This document shows positions 1 to 9,304 of a DNA stretch of 64,000 nucleotides, piece by piece. Below the pieces are notes generated by a model. It ran no database searches, was not told the origin of the DNA, and saw nothing but the letters and a program-made list of their open reading frames with translations. Every line of letters begins with the position of its first letter. Positions within the stretch are counted from its first letter, which is position 1. A program made the position numbers and the translations under genes. The stretch is from Candidatus Poribacteria bacterium (GTDB taxonomy: Bacteria > Poribacteria > WGA-4E > WGA-3G), in contig JAGFCA010000020.1 in the NCBI GenBank assembly GCA_022394755.1, positions 1 through 64,000 of the forward strand. Direction: 5' to 3'.

Positions 1-416
1 TTTTTCAAGTCGGTTTTTAAGAATAGGCTTTTGAAATAGCCTATAAACCCAGTTGGAGAGAAGGTTTATGAGTGATTGGACTATACGAGTAAAATTTTCA
101 AAACTTGAAAAACTTGAAAGATTCCACCTGTTTTGTACCAAAGATATTCCGTTTTGAGGATGATCTATTGTGCGATGATCTTTATTTTTTCTCATTATTC
201 TGTTCCAACAAGAGTTTGTTAAATTAGTAATTATATACAATAACGATATGATATTATATAATTATAATTCTGTGTTGACAAGTGATTTTGCTTGATAGTT
301 ATAAGTTAGTTGAACTTTGACTAAATATTCTTCATTTTAATTTAAATTATTTGAAGATACGGTTAATTTGGATTTAAAACCATAGATTTTGTGATCTTAA
401 GCCTATAGGGGTGTAT

Positions 417-1340
417 CTGAATCGCGGATTACACAGATTGCGCAGATTGCGCGGATAAGAGGGTTATTGGGTGATCAGTGGTTTAGTGAATGGATGTTAT
501 ATTTTTGATTTTATTCACCTTTCACCATACGAATCAACGGAATTAATACCATTTAGTCAGTCCCCGGCTTCAAGTATTAACATTAAAGTATTCTCTCCCT
601 GTTAAATTAGTGTGTATTACAGACAGATATACAACTATCCTTTCCACCTTTCAACTCATAGTGCTACTTTTTCTATAAACATTGCGTCCCTACAGGACTC
701 ATATATTGTGTAGGATCGTTTTCTATAAACATTTCGCCCCGCTGGGGCTTTCGTAAATACAAGGAGTTGGGAATCGGAGATATTTCCAATAAACTGCAGA
801 ATTCTAAATTTGTGCTAATAGAGCGGTGAATCAACGGCGTCTACCGGGTATTGACCGATATTTTCTGAATCGCGGATTACACGGATTACACGGATTTCGC
901 GGATAAGAGGGTTATTGGGTGATCAGTGGTTTAGTGGGTGGATGTGGTGTCTCGGTATTTTTTACGGTTTTCGCCCTCGAATCAGAATCACGGATCAGAA
1001 TCAGGAATCAGAATCAGGAATCAGAATGAACGGTATGAACGCCTGTAGTCATTCCCCGTGTATGAACGCCTTTAGTCATTCTCCTGAGTTTATTCAGTGT
1101 ATATCAATTTCTCTACACACCTGTCATCTCTCCGATGTTTTCGGAAAAACAAGGAGTTGGGATTCGGAGATCCCTCCTACAAAGAGCAGAATTCTTAAAT
1201 TGACGTTAATAGAGCGGTTAGAAACGGCGTCTACCGGGTATTGACCGATATTTTCTGAATCGCGGATTACACGGATTTCGCAGATTGCGCGGATAAGAGG
1301 GTTATTGGGTGATCAATGGTTTAGTGAATGGATGTTATAT
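417..1340. repeat. Tandem mosaic repeat region, three related units
   Basis: Bases 1-1523 hold no gene I can support. A block beginning CTGAATCGCGGATTACAC and running on through GGGTTATTGGGTGATCA occurs at about 417-525, 864-950 and 1254-1340. In the last two copies the similarity extends upstream for about 100 bases more, starting ACAAGGAGTTGGGA at about 760 and 1151. Both include the shared string CTACCGGGTATTGACCGATA. Between them lie REP-like hairpins (for example GCCCCGCTGGGGC near 738) and decayed pieces of a GAATCAACGG / CATTCCCC element. The unit period is roughly 390-450 bp. No transposase or coding signal is present, so this looks like accumulated non-coding mobile repeats. Confidence 0.75.
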
Positions 1341-1523
1341 TTTGGATTTTATTCACCTTTCGTCCCGCTGGTTTTTTTATTTTACTTGTGAATTCTCTGA
1401 ATGCTTATATGCGGTAAAGCACGAATACTGTCAATCAAAGAATTTCCACAAATCCAGTGCGGTTAGGAAACTGTTCCTACCTGTCTGAGAAATAACAATA
1501 TTCTCTTAAGAAGTGGAAATATC

Positions 1524-2099
1524 CTAAAAGGGTAGGTACATCATCATAAGTTGCATGACGATGCCGGATATGAGTGAGACTGTGAGGTTGTCGTCTATTC
1601 GGAGCGGTAATATTTCCACAACTGTTGCTACAAATGCCCCGACAATACCAATAATCGGATTTAACCAGATAAGACTTATTGAGGCACAAACAAGAAGACA
1701 AGCACCACTTCCTTCCAAACTCTTATTTCCAATGAGTTTTGTTCGTCCCCACTTTATTCCTACTAAAGCGGCAACTGCATCTCCCAGAACAACAAAAAGA
1801 ATACATACGATTGCAATATTTTTCTGAAAGAAGAGGATACATAAAAATGTACTGAGTATATAGAAGGTGGCACCAGTGAGCGCGCCTTTTTGTTCATGTG
1901 TACGTAGGATGGATTTGAAATAGCGAAAAAATAGATTCCTGAATCCTTCTGAAACCCACTTTAGGAATTCGATAAATAAGGCTGTAGCGGTTAAACTCCC
2001 CACAATTATCAGCATCACAGGTTTGTCTAAAGTAATGTAAAGTAGGGGTATGAATAATCCAGATAAATGGGTTGTTTTCCTGAGTAATTCAGTAATCAT
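1524..2099 (-). CDS. Diacylglycerol/polyprenol kinase-like CTP-dependent membrane kinase (SEC59/DGPK family)
   Basis: A 191-residue integral membrane protein with about six hydrophobic segments. The region GDAVAALVG, followed by K, then GNKSLEGS (about residues 110-130), is the signature of the dolichol kinase / phytol kinase / bacterial polyprenol kinase-like family. These enzymes phosphorylate a lipid alcohol using CTP. The length matches the short bacterial members. The gene stands alone between repeat regions. The exact lipid substrate cannot be read from the sequence; the family call is firm and the substrate open. Confidence 0.85.
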   Translation of the reverse strand: MITELLRKTTHLSGLFIPLLYITLDKPVMLIIVGSLTATALFIEFLKWVSEGFRNLFFRYFKSILRTHEQKGALTGATFYILSTFLCILFFQKNIAIVCILFVVLGDAVAALVGIKWGRTKLIGNKSLEGSGACLLVCASISLIWLNPIIGIVGAFVATVVEILPLRIDDNLTVSLISGIVMQLMMMYLPF

Positions 2100-2554
2100 G
2101 AACGGTTGTCCTAGAATCTGATTCTTGATAGATTATCGCAGTTTTTGACGATGAATACAAGTGAAATAAAATTCCATGTATTTGACATAGAAATTACACA
2201 TTTTTGTTACATTTTAGAATTAGAATATTGTCATTACTTGATAATATTGAAATTACTATAGTTTGGACAGTTTTAGGTAATACACCTTTCGCCCCGCGAA
2301 TCAACGGTATGAACGCCTTAGGGCGTTCCCCGGGGCTTGATGCTTTGGTTAGGATGGTGTTTCTACACACCTTCCGCCCCGGTGGGGCTATGTTATATTT
2401 CATCATTATTTACTTTTCTCAGAGTTGGATTTACGAAATAACGTAGTAAAAAACTACAAACACTTTGAAGATGGGTGGAGGAACACTCAGAAATTGTCCA
2501 AAGAAAATTAAAATTAAAATGGATATAAAATTGTTGAAATATATGAGAGGAAGC
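2100..2554. repeat. Intergenic region with composite ACTATAGTTTGGACAG / REP-like repeat
   Basis: This 455-bp gap separates the divergent kinase and receptor genes. At 2255-2299 it carries ACTATAGTTTGGACAG followed by TTTTAGGTAATACACC and CTTTCGCCCCGCG, the same composite seen at 8505 and, decayed, at 54352. At about 2300-2340 a GAATCAACGGTATGAACGCC element ends in a CCCCGGGGC hairpin. At about 2360-2393 another REP-like unit (TTTCTACACACC, then GCCCCGGTGGGGC) follows. No further gene is visible. Confidence 0.65.
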
Positions 2555-5407
2555 ATGAAAGTGCTTTCTATGTTGCTGTTGCTTGGGTTAGGGTTGATAA
2601 TTGCTTTTATTGCTGTTGCTCAAACTGGTGAAGGGATTGTCGAAATTACGGGTTTTGTAATAGATGGTGAGACGGAACTTCCAATACCAGATGTAATAAT
2701 CAAAATTGTAGAAACGGATATTTCAGCTAAGAGTGATGAAAACGGAGAGTTTTCTATAAAACTACCTGCAGACACGTATTCTGTGCAGGTTTCTGCACCG
2801 TTCTACAATACATTCATACTTACTGATTATAAGGTGCCAGTTGAAGGAAATACAGAAGAATTAAGGGTAGTTCTTGAACCGCAAGTTGTGAAATTAGATT
2901 CTATCAATATGAAGGTTCGATTAAGCCAATCTGGAGAACGTGGTTTACTTGAGAGACGGATGCGGAGTTCACGTATTGCGGACAGTATTAGTACGGAGGA
3001 GATAAGCAAATTACCTGATTCATCTGCAGCGCAAGCCATCAAACGTGTGACAGGAGTGAGTATTGTTGGTGGCAAGTATGTGTTTGTACGAGGATTGGGA
3101 GAACGTTATAGCAATACGCTTCTGAACAATGTTGAGATACCGAGTCCTGAACCGAATCGTAGGGTTGTTCCGATGGATATTTTTCCAGCAAGTTTATTGG
3201 CAAGTCTACAAACTGTAAAGACCTTCACACCTGATCAACCGGGAGGATTTGCTGGTGGTTCTGTTCAGGTATTTACGAAAGATTTTCCTGAAGCATTGAT
3301 GATGTCTCTTTCTCTATCCACGGGATATAATACTCAAACCACTGGGGTGGACGGATTGACGTATCCTGGGGGTAGTTTAGATTTCTTAGGTTTTGACGAC
3401 GGCACACGTGAATTACCTGAGTTGATAGTAAACAAAGCAGATGAAATTCCGATTCGTGAACGTGGTCGTTTTTCCAAGTTCGGATTTACACCTACAGAGA
3501 TCCAGGAGTTTGGTCGTGAATTTTCAAATGTATGGACTCCTGAACGGCAATCCATTCCGATTAATCAAGGTTATAAATTTAGTCTTGGTAATAGCAGCAA
3601 ATTATTTGGTAAAGAATTCGGTTACCTCGGTGTCATTTCTTACGGGAATAGTCATTCCTACAATACCCAAGTCCGTAAAGCCTTCCGAATAGGATTAAAC
3701 GAGACGCTTTCGCCAGTTACAGACTATGCGATTGAAGAGAGTGGTAATGAAGTGGATTGGGGGAGTGTCTTAAATGTGAGTTTGCGTTTTTCACCCAAAC
3801 ACTTGATAAGTTTGCGTACACTTACAACCCATGCTGCAGAAGATCAGACGCGTACATGGGAAGGATTTAATTCTGATAGGAATACGGATTTACGAAGTAC
3901 ACGACTCCAATATGTTGAACGTCAACTATTTTCTGGACAATTAGCAGGTAATCATGGATTTAATTTTGGTGAACCGGCACAGACGGATACATCAGTAGAA
4001 GATGACTCTGAATCTGTTGACATAATAGAGGAAAGATCGGATTTATCTATGGAGTGGCGTTTGACTTATTCCCGTGCTGCCCGAGATGAACCTGATACTC
4101 GAGAAACAATCTATGAGGATATAGGGGATGGAACATATACCTTCAGAGATGTTACGCATAGTGGTAGTCGTTTTTTCTTTGATCTTGAAGATGATGAATA
4201 TAATGCCCGTGTAGATTTTTCGATGCCAGTTAAGAAGAGCGGAATGGTTAAATTGGGAGGTTTGGTTCGTGATAGAGCTCGAACATTTGATGCCCGTCGT
4301 TTCAGATTCTTACCATCAGATAATGTAGATTCGAAAGTTGATTTGTCATCTTCACCGGAAACGCTTTTTAAATCCGATAATATTGTTCCTCGTGTATTTG
4401 AGTTAAGAGAGTCTACTCTTGCTACAGATAATTATCTTGCTAACCATAATGTATATTCAGGTTACTTTATGTTTGATGTGCCATTTGGTTTAAAATGGCA
4501 TTTGATGACAGGATTAAGGTTAGAATCTTCGAATCAGGTTGTAACCACATACGATCCGTTTTCACCAGTGTTGAAACCTATTTTGTCGGATTTAGAAACC
4601 CTTGATCTCCTCCCTGGTCTGAACCTTATCTACCGTTTGACAGAACGTATGAATTTGCGTTTTGCTGTTTCTCGTACAGTAACGCGTCCAGATTTTCGTG
4701 AACTTGCTCCATTTGAATTTACGGATTTTGTTGGAGGAAGAACGATATTGGGAAATCCTAATTTGGAAAGGACTCTGATTAACAATTACGATTTACGATG
4801 GGAGGTATTTCCGAATACAGGTGGTGGTGTGTTTGCTATCAGTGCGTTTTATAAACGATTTCAAAACCCGATTGAACAGATCATACAACCGCAAGCTGAA
4901 GTACGTATAACCTACGAAAATGCTGAAGCTGCCAACAATTATGGAATAGAAATTGAAGCGCGTCAGAATTTGAGCATTATCTCCCCCAATTTGAGGGCGT
5001 TTTCAATCAATACAAACGCGGCCTTTATTTCTTCCAGAGTTGTACTTCCTGATGATGTAGGTGTTCAGACCTCCTCAGAACGTGCGTTGCAGGGACAGTG
5101 TCCATATATTATAAATTTGTCAATAGGATATGACAACCCAAACTGGGATCTATCAAGTTCGGTTGCTTATAATATCTATGGGCGTAGACTTTCTGATGTG
5201 GGAAATCACGGTGCACCTGATGTATTTGAACAACCCCGTGGAGAATTGGATTTTAGCTTCAGTCGAGGAGTCGCAGGAGCGTATAAATTTAGTTTTTCAG
5301 CCAAGAATTTACTTGATCCGGAGGTTGCATTCAAACAAGGTGATGAGTCATCGGTAAGTTATAAAATGGGTAGATCTTTCTCATTTGGAATCAGTTATGA
5401 CCTATAA
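2555..5407 (+). CDS. TonB-dependent receptor with N-terminal carboxypeptidase-regulatory-like domain
   Basis: A 950-residue outer-membrane receptor. Order: signal peptide (residues 1-24), a carboxypeptidase-regulatory-like beta-sandwich (about 28-110, beginning VEITGFVIDGE), a plug domain (about 120-250, with VRGLGERYSN near residue 178), and a long beta-barrel ending in an aromatic-rich strand (FSFGISYDL). The ATG at 2555 is chosen because GAGAGGAAGC sits just upstream and a clean signal peptide follows. An in-frame TTG at 2465 and ATGs at 2471 and 2519 would only extend the basic N-terminus. The next three genes run the same way, ending in a TonB gene, so this receptor is probably energised by that TonB. 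The substrate is unknown. Confidence 0.93.
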   Translation: MKVLSMLLLLGLGLIIAFIAVAQTGEGIVEITGFVIDGETELPIPDVIIKIVETDISAKSDENGEFSIKLPADTYSVQVSAPFYNTFILTDYKVPVEGNTEELRVVLEPQVVKLDSINMKVRLSQSGERGLLERRMRSSRIADSISTEEISKLPDSSAAQAIKRVTGVSIVGGKYVFVRGLGERYSNTLLNNVEIPSPEPNRRVVPMDIFPASLLASLQTVKTFTPDQPGGFAGGSVQVFTKDFPEALMMSLSLSTGYNTQTTGVDGLTYPGGSLDFLGFDDGTRELPELIVNKADEIPIRERGRFSKFGFTPTEIQEFGREFSNVWTPERQSIPINQGYKFSLGNSSKLFGKEFGYLGVISYGNSHSYNTQVRKAFRIGLNETLSPVTDYAIEESGNEVDWGSVLNVSLRFSPKHLISLRTLTTHAAEDQTRTWEGFNSDRNTDLRSTRLQYVERQLFSGQLAGNHGFNFGEPAQTDTSVEDDSESVDIIEERSDLSMEWRLTYSRAARDEPDTRETIYEDIGDGTYTFRDVTHSGSRFFFDLEDDEYNARVDFSMPVKKSGMVKLGGLVRDRARTFDARRFRFLPSDNVDSKVDLSSSPETLFKSDNIVPRVFELRESTLATDNYLANHNVYSGYFMFDVPFGLKWHLMTGLRLESSNQVVTTYDPFSPVLKPILSDLETLDLLPGLNLIYRLTERMNLRFAVSRTVTRPDFRELAPFEFTDFVGGRTILGNPNLERTLINNYDLRWEVFPNTGGGVFAISAFYKRFQNPIEQIIQPQAEVRITYENAEAANNYGIEIEARQNLSIISPNLRAFSINTNAAFISSRVVLPDDVGVQTSSERALQGQCPYIINLSIGYDNPNWDLSSSVAYNIYGRRLSDVGNHGAPDVFEQPRGELDFSFSRGVAGAYKFSFSAKNLLDPEVAFKQGDESSVSYKMGRSFSFGISYDL

Positions 5408-5546
5408 ATTATGGTTGATAAATGCATTGTATAGTTGAAAACAGAGTAAAAAATCGTTAATAAAAAGTCAAAACCTTGTCAGTTTTTTGTCACATTTGAT
5501 AGGTATTATATAGTCAGATAGTAACAGATGGAGTTTCGGAACAGTA

Positions 5547-6893
5547 ATGTCAAAAATAGTATTTAACCAGAGATCAGATTTTAAGTTGAATAGATATAAA
5601 TGGTCTTATCGATTGATGGTTTTTATCGGAATCGGGTTATCCTTATTTGTTTTTGGATGCGGTAGTGATGAAGATGATAATCCTAAATCGATTACAGAAG
5701 ATACTCTAATTGATGACGAAAATATAGTACTCCTTCAAGGTGAGTTAACGGAAGATACGACACTTACCTCCGATTATAATTATCTATTACGTGGTGCTGT
5801 TTTTGTGATAGACGGGGTTACGCTGACAATAGAACCGGGAGTTACTATATATGGAGAGCAAGCACAAAATGGAACGTTAATCATCAATCAAGGTGGGAAG
5901 ATAATGGCAGAAGGTACAGCGGATGCTCCCATCGTGATGACGAGTGATGCTTTCATTGGATTCCGTGGTCGTGGACAATGGGGAGGTCTGATAATTAACG
6001 GAAAAGCGCCAACAAATCAAGGTGTTACCTATGGCGAGGGGGATACAGGGACATTCGGTGGGACAGATCCTAACGATAGTAGTGGTGTTTTACGGTATGT
6101 TCGTATTGAATACGCTGGTATTGAATTCAGTCCGGATAACGAATTAAACGGTATTGCCTTACAAGGTGTTGGATCCGGCACAGTTATTGAATATGTGCAG
6201 GTGCACATGAATCAAGATGATGGTATTGAGATGTATGGTGGAACAGTAAACCTGAAATATATACTTATCACAGGTGCTCGTGATGATTCGTTTGACTGGA
6301 CAGATGGTTGGACAGGTAAAGGACAATTTTGGGTTGTGCAGCAGTATGGAGATGATGCGGATAACGGGTTTGAAAATGACAATAGTAGTAAGAATAATGA
6401 GGCAACACCGCGTTCAGCTCCAACGATCTATAATGCGACATTGGTAGGCGATCCTACTGATGGAAAGAAGAGTGATAATGGCATGTTGATTCGTGAAGGC
6501 GCAGCAGGAATGTATGCTAACTTCATTGTTACTGGGTTTAAGAAAGTTGGACTTGATATTAACAATGCTTCCACACATAAGCAAGCGAACGACGGTAATT
6601 TGGTTGTTAAGAACAGCATTTTCTTTGAAAATGGAAAAGCTAACTTTGGTGATGAAAAGGATGATGATGGATTTGATGAAGCTGCATGGGTAAAGGGTTA
6701 TGACAACTATGAGATAGACCCAAAGCTCACAGATGCCTTCAACAAAGACAATCCTAATTTTACCTCTGGTGCTACTGGTATAACCGTGGCTTCCCCACCG
6801 TCAGATGATTTCTTTGAAGCTGTTAATTTTATTGGAGGTGTGAGTCCTTTAAATAATTGGACTCAAGGTTGGACTACAAGTGATCGGAACTAA
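5547..6893 (+). CDS. Beta-helix-type lipoprotein, partner of the Ton receptor
   Basis: A 448-residue probable lipoprotein. An N-terminal basic stretch and hydrophobic segment end in a lipobox-like VFGC with Cys38, followed by an acidic linker. The body shows right-handed parallel beta-helix character: short rungs such as VTLTIEPGVTIYG, GTLIINQGGKIMAEG and RGQWGGLIINGKAP, and Asp/Asn-rich turns. From memory, this protein type often follows receptors carrying the VRGLGERYS plug motif, so it may be a surface-exposed ligand-binding partner. It lies 140 bp after the receptor, and the next gene overlaps its 3' end by 14 bp. A specific ligand cannot be named. Confidence 0.8.
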   Translation: MSKIVFNQRSDFKLNRYKWSYRLMVFIGIGLSLFVFGCGSDEDDNPKSITEDTLIDDENIVLLQGELTEDTTLTSDYNYLLRGAVFVIDGVTLTIEPGVTIYGEQAQNGTLIINQGGKIMAEGTADAPIVMTSDAFIGFRGRGQWGGLIINGKAPTNQGVTYGEGDTGTFGGTDPNDSSGVLRYVRIEYAGIEFSPDNELNGIALQGVGSGTVIEYVQVHMNQDDGIEMYGGTVNLKYILITGARDDSFDWTDGWTGKGQFWVVQQYGDDADNGFENDNSSKNNEATPRSAPTIYNATLVGDPTDGKKSDNGMLIREGAAGMYANFIVTGFKKVGLDINNASTHKQANDGNLVVKNSIFFENGKANFGDEKDDDGFDEAAWVKGYDNYEIDPKLTDAFNKDNPNFTSGATGITVASPPSDDFFEAVNFIGGVSPLNNWTQGWTTSDRN

Positions 6894-7404
6894 AAAGTGT
6901 AGTACTACAATCTCTGCTGGTTGTTACATCTCTTACACTGCGACTGCAGTTGTACTGTTTAGCATTGGTATGATGTCGTGTCAACAACCAGTATGGGAAA
7001 GCGGACTCGACTCGCCAGATCAACTCGGTCTGGCAGTCGTAGACGCACTTAATACCAAAGATATTATAAAACTGAATGGGTGTAGGGTACTTCAAGCAGA
7101 ATATGTGTCTTGGATATATCCTGCATTTCCAAAGAGTGGTTTTCCCCCTAATTATGCTTGGGCAAATTTAAATAAGAAGTGTAATGTTGGGATGAGAAGA
7201 TGGATTGATCGGTTCGGTGGTCTCAACTTGAGTTTTGTGGAAATGCGTTTTGATAAGCCAACGCAAATGTATGAAGGTTTTGAGCTATTACGTGGAACAG
7301 TCTTGAGACTAAGAAATGCAACTGGGCAGGAATTAGATTTGAAGATTCTCGGTTCTGTTGTAAAGAAGAATGACCGATATAAACTACTAAGTTATGATGA
7401 TTAA
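6880..7404 (+). CDS. Small hypothetical lipoprotein in the Ton locus
   Basis: A 174-residue protein starting at GTG 6880, inside the end of the upstream gene (14-bp overlap), which suggests translational coupling. No in-frame ATG exists before the lipobox-like sequence GMMSC (Cys at about residue 34), so the GTG start is required to give an export signal. The mature part begins QQPVWESGLDSP and has a mixed alpha/beta look, with several Cys and Trp residues. I do not recognise a named family. Position between the beta-helix lipoprotein and TonB suggests an envelope role in the same uptake system; this is inference only. Confidence 0.65.
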   Translation: MIGTKKCSTTISAGCYISYTATAVVLFSIGMMSCQQPVWESGLDSPDQLGLAVVDALNTKDIIKLNGCRVLQAEYVSWIYPAFPKSGFPPNYAWANLNKKCNVGMRRWIDRFGGLNLSFVEMRFDKPTQMYEGFELLRGTVLRLRNATGQELDLKILGSVVKKNDRYKLLSYDD

Positions 7405-7491
7405 TCTAAGTAGAATTTAGATACGAAAAGAAAATAGGAATAAACCAAACATAAGTCGTATACATAAACCAAATCATGGAGGAAATTTTTA

Positions 7492-8499
7492 ATGAGTTAT
7501 ATTTTATCCAAAAGCATGGATAAGAAACGTAGGAGAAAGCGAGTAAGGGAAATGGCGACAAATAGAACAGGACATAAAGCGCCAAATGTAGCTAAAAGAA
7601 TGGAATCTCCAAACACTGCTGAAGTGACACTTACTCTGGCAGATTTACAACGTCAAAATCGACAGGCAACTCAGGAGTGGAAGGTAAAAGCCAGAAAATT
7701 TTCTTTTAGTTTGGCAGTGGGTCTCCATGCAATTGCCATTATTGCTTTTGGTATTTGGTTTATTCAGAAGACAGTCTTACAGATGAATGAAGATAAAGTT
7801 GAAGGAATTGTCGTTCAGGAATCTCAACCACAGAATAAACGTGTTATTACACCACGGAAGGCACAGAAAGTGGTAAAACCGAAGGCTGTTAAAGTTGTTG
7901 CCCCTCAGAGAACAGCAATTGTTACCAGTGCTAACCTTAAGGCATCTCCAACAGATTTCACTATCCCCATGGCAGAGATATTAACTGAAACCCCGAAAGA
8001 ATTTATGGCATTGGGGTATGAAACCGATATGCAGGTACAATCACGACAGATAGAGATTGTTTCTACTGTTCCAAAATTTGAGATGCCTAAATTTGATAAT
8101 ACTGCATTATCAATGAATATGGATATGGGGAATAGTTTAGCGGTAATGGATTTTGATGTATCAGAGAATCTTGGATTGGCAGCGACAGATTTTGGGGAAG
8201 CGAAACAGACCTTCTCAGAATTCCTTAGTCTTGTCAGGGAACGTATAAAAGAGTTTCAACGTTTTCCACCGAGTGTAAGTAAATTAGAAGAGGGATCAAC
8301 TGCGACGATTCGATTTACACTTTATAAGGATGGAACGATTCGTGATCCGATAGTTTTAACCTCATCAGGTTCACGGGTATTGGATAACGCGGCGTTGTCG
8401 GCAATCCAAAATGCTGAGCCGTATCCTCCATTTCCAGATAGTCATTTGGCGAATAGTATAAGATTAGAACTACCTGTTATTTTTCAACAGTTGAACTAA
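7492..8499 (+). CDS. tonB: Energy transducer TonB
   Basis: A 335-residue TonB-like protein. A long cytoplasmic N-terminus of about 70 mostly charged residues precedes one transmembrane segment (about 71-91, FSLAVGLHAIAIIAFGIWF). A periplasmic linker rich in Lys, Pro and Val follows, then a C-terminal TonB domain (about 245-335) with FPPSVSKLEEGSTATIRFTL, DGTIRDPIVLTSSGS and LDNAALSAIQNAEPYPPFP. Its ATG has a strong GGAGGA site nine bases upstream. It closes the receptor / lipoprotein gene cluster. No ExbB or ExbD genes lie in the window, so the motor must be encoded elsewhere. Confidence 0.88.
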   Translation: MSYILSKSMDKKRRRKRVREMATNRTGHKAPNVAKRMESPNTAEVTLTLADLQRQNRQATQEWKVKARKFSFSLAVGLHAIAIIAFGIWFIQKTVLQMNEDKVEGIVVQESQPQNKRVITPRKAQKVVKPKAVKVVAPQRTAIVTSANLKASPTDFTIPMAEILTETPKEFMALGYETDMQVQSRQIEIVSTVPKFEMPKFDNTALSMNMDMGNSLAVMDFDVSENLGLAATDFGEAKQTFSEFLSLVRERIKEFQRFPPSVSKLEEGSTATIRFTLYKDGTIRDPIVLTSSGSRVLDNAALSAIQNAEPYPPFPDSHLANSIRLELPVIFQQLN

Positions 8500-9130
8500 A
8501 TTGTACTATAGTTTGGACAGTTTTTAGGTGATACACCTTTCGCCCCTTTGGATTTATCTTGGGTAAGGGTAGTGTTTCTACACACCTTTCGCCCCTCTGG
8601 GGCTTCTGTTATTTGAATCTGGGTTTTCTACACACCTTTCGCCCCTCTGGGGCTTTTATCTTGGGTAAGGGTAGTGTTTCTACAGCGTATCTCATAAATA
8701 CGAATCGTTCGTTTTTACAACTTATCTCATAAATACGGATCGAGCGTTTTTATTTAATTCCTCTTTCGTGGGACGGGTTTCCCAGTCCGTTGGATCAATA
8801 TATAATGCATGGTAAGATCCAAGAATCTTCCAAATATTTGATTTCTGAGATAGGGTCTACACACCTTTCGCCTCTCTGTCGCTTTTATCTTGGGTAAGGG
8901 TAGTGTTTCTACACACCTTTCGTTCCTCTGTGGTTTCTGTTATCTGAATCTGTGCCTTTCTACACATCTTTCGTTCCTCTGTGGATTCTGTTATTTGAAT
9001 CTGTGCCTTTCTACACATCTTTCGTCCCTCTGTTGCTTTTATCTTGGGTAAGGGTAGCGTTTCTACACACCTTTCGTCCGTCTGGGGCTGTTATCTTCTA
9101 TGAAAATATGAAAGTTAAAGTTGGATATAA
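8500..9130 (+). repeat. Tandem array of about 51-bp REP-like units
   Basis: From about 8524 to 9100 a unit beginning TTTCTACACACCTTTCGCCC, with a short hairpin (CCCCTCTGGGG in the best copies), recurs at about 8574, 8624, 8851, 8905, 8956, 9007 and 9059, with a variant first copy at 8524. Two tail types are interspersed: one ends TTATCTTGGGTAAGGGTAGTG-like, the other CTGTTATTTGAATCTG-like. The array starts with ACTATAGTTTGGACAG at 8505-8520, directly after tonB. Copies further downstream are more decayed. It is non-coding; the open frame at 8952-9173 only translates repeats. Confidence 0.8.
8685..8855. mobile_element. MITE-like 171-bp insertion within the repeat array
   Basis: This stretch interrupts the array. 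The host string TCTACA is present on both sides (8679-8684 and 8856-8861), as a target duplication would be. Its ends are imperfect inverted repeats: TATCTCATAAAT at the left and ATTTCTGAGATA at the right. Inside are two copies of a roughly 31-bp unit (TATCTCATAAATACG, ATCG, CGTTTTTA), a GACGGGTTTCCCAGTCCGT palindrome, and a TTGGATC / GATCCAA inverted pair. It has no coding capacity. Confidence 0.5.
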
Positions 9131-9134
9131 TACC

Positions 9135-9167
9135 AATCCAATAAATTCTATTGGATTAATTTTTTTT
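9135..9167 (+). terminator. Rho-independent terminator-like hairpin
   Basis: AATCCAATA (9135-9143), loop AATTC, then TATTGGATT (9149-9157) form a perfect 9-bp stem, followed by AATTTTTTTT. It lies after the repeat array and before the promoter of the next operon, so it would end transcripts running from the tonB region. The stem is AT-rich, so strength is uncertain. Confidence 0.6.
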
Positions 9168-9236
9168 GCATGATCACTTCATCGAAAAAAGGATATTGTC
9201 TGATACTGGAACGATTTTTACCTATTCATAATTCCC

Positions 9237-9266
9237 TTGACACTATCAATAGATACTCAATATAAT
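9237..9266 (+). promoter_or_regulatory. Sigma70-type promoter for the UPF0261-PhyH operon
   Basis: TTGACA (9237-9242), 18-bp spacer, TATAAT (9261-9266). Both boxes are consensus. Transcription would begin about 30 bases before the ATG at 9305, which is preceded by GGAGG at 9290. Confidence 0.75.
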
Positions 9267-9304
9267 TTTGAAAAATCAAACGTGGTTAGTGGAGGATTCA
9301 GTCA

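Noticed and set aside
68-157. 29-codon ORF starting MSDWTIRVKF with GGAGAGAAGG upstream
   Set aside because: A good ribosome site, but very short, at the window edge, with no homologue known to me; chance ORF cannot be excluded.
915-1244. 109-codon ORF
   Set aside because: It lies wholly in repeat units and its residues reflect repeat translation (for example the ITDQNQESESGI stretch).
8505-9101. CRISPR array
   Set aside because: Units follow each other without unique spacers, and no cas gene is near.
8952-9173. 73-codon ORF in the tonB-distal array
   Set aside because: Repeats of the 51-bp unit in translation; no ribosome site.
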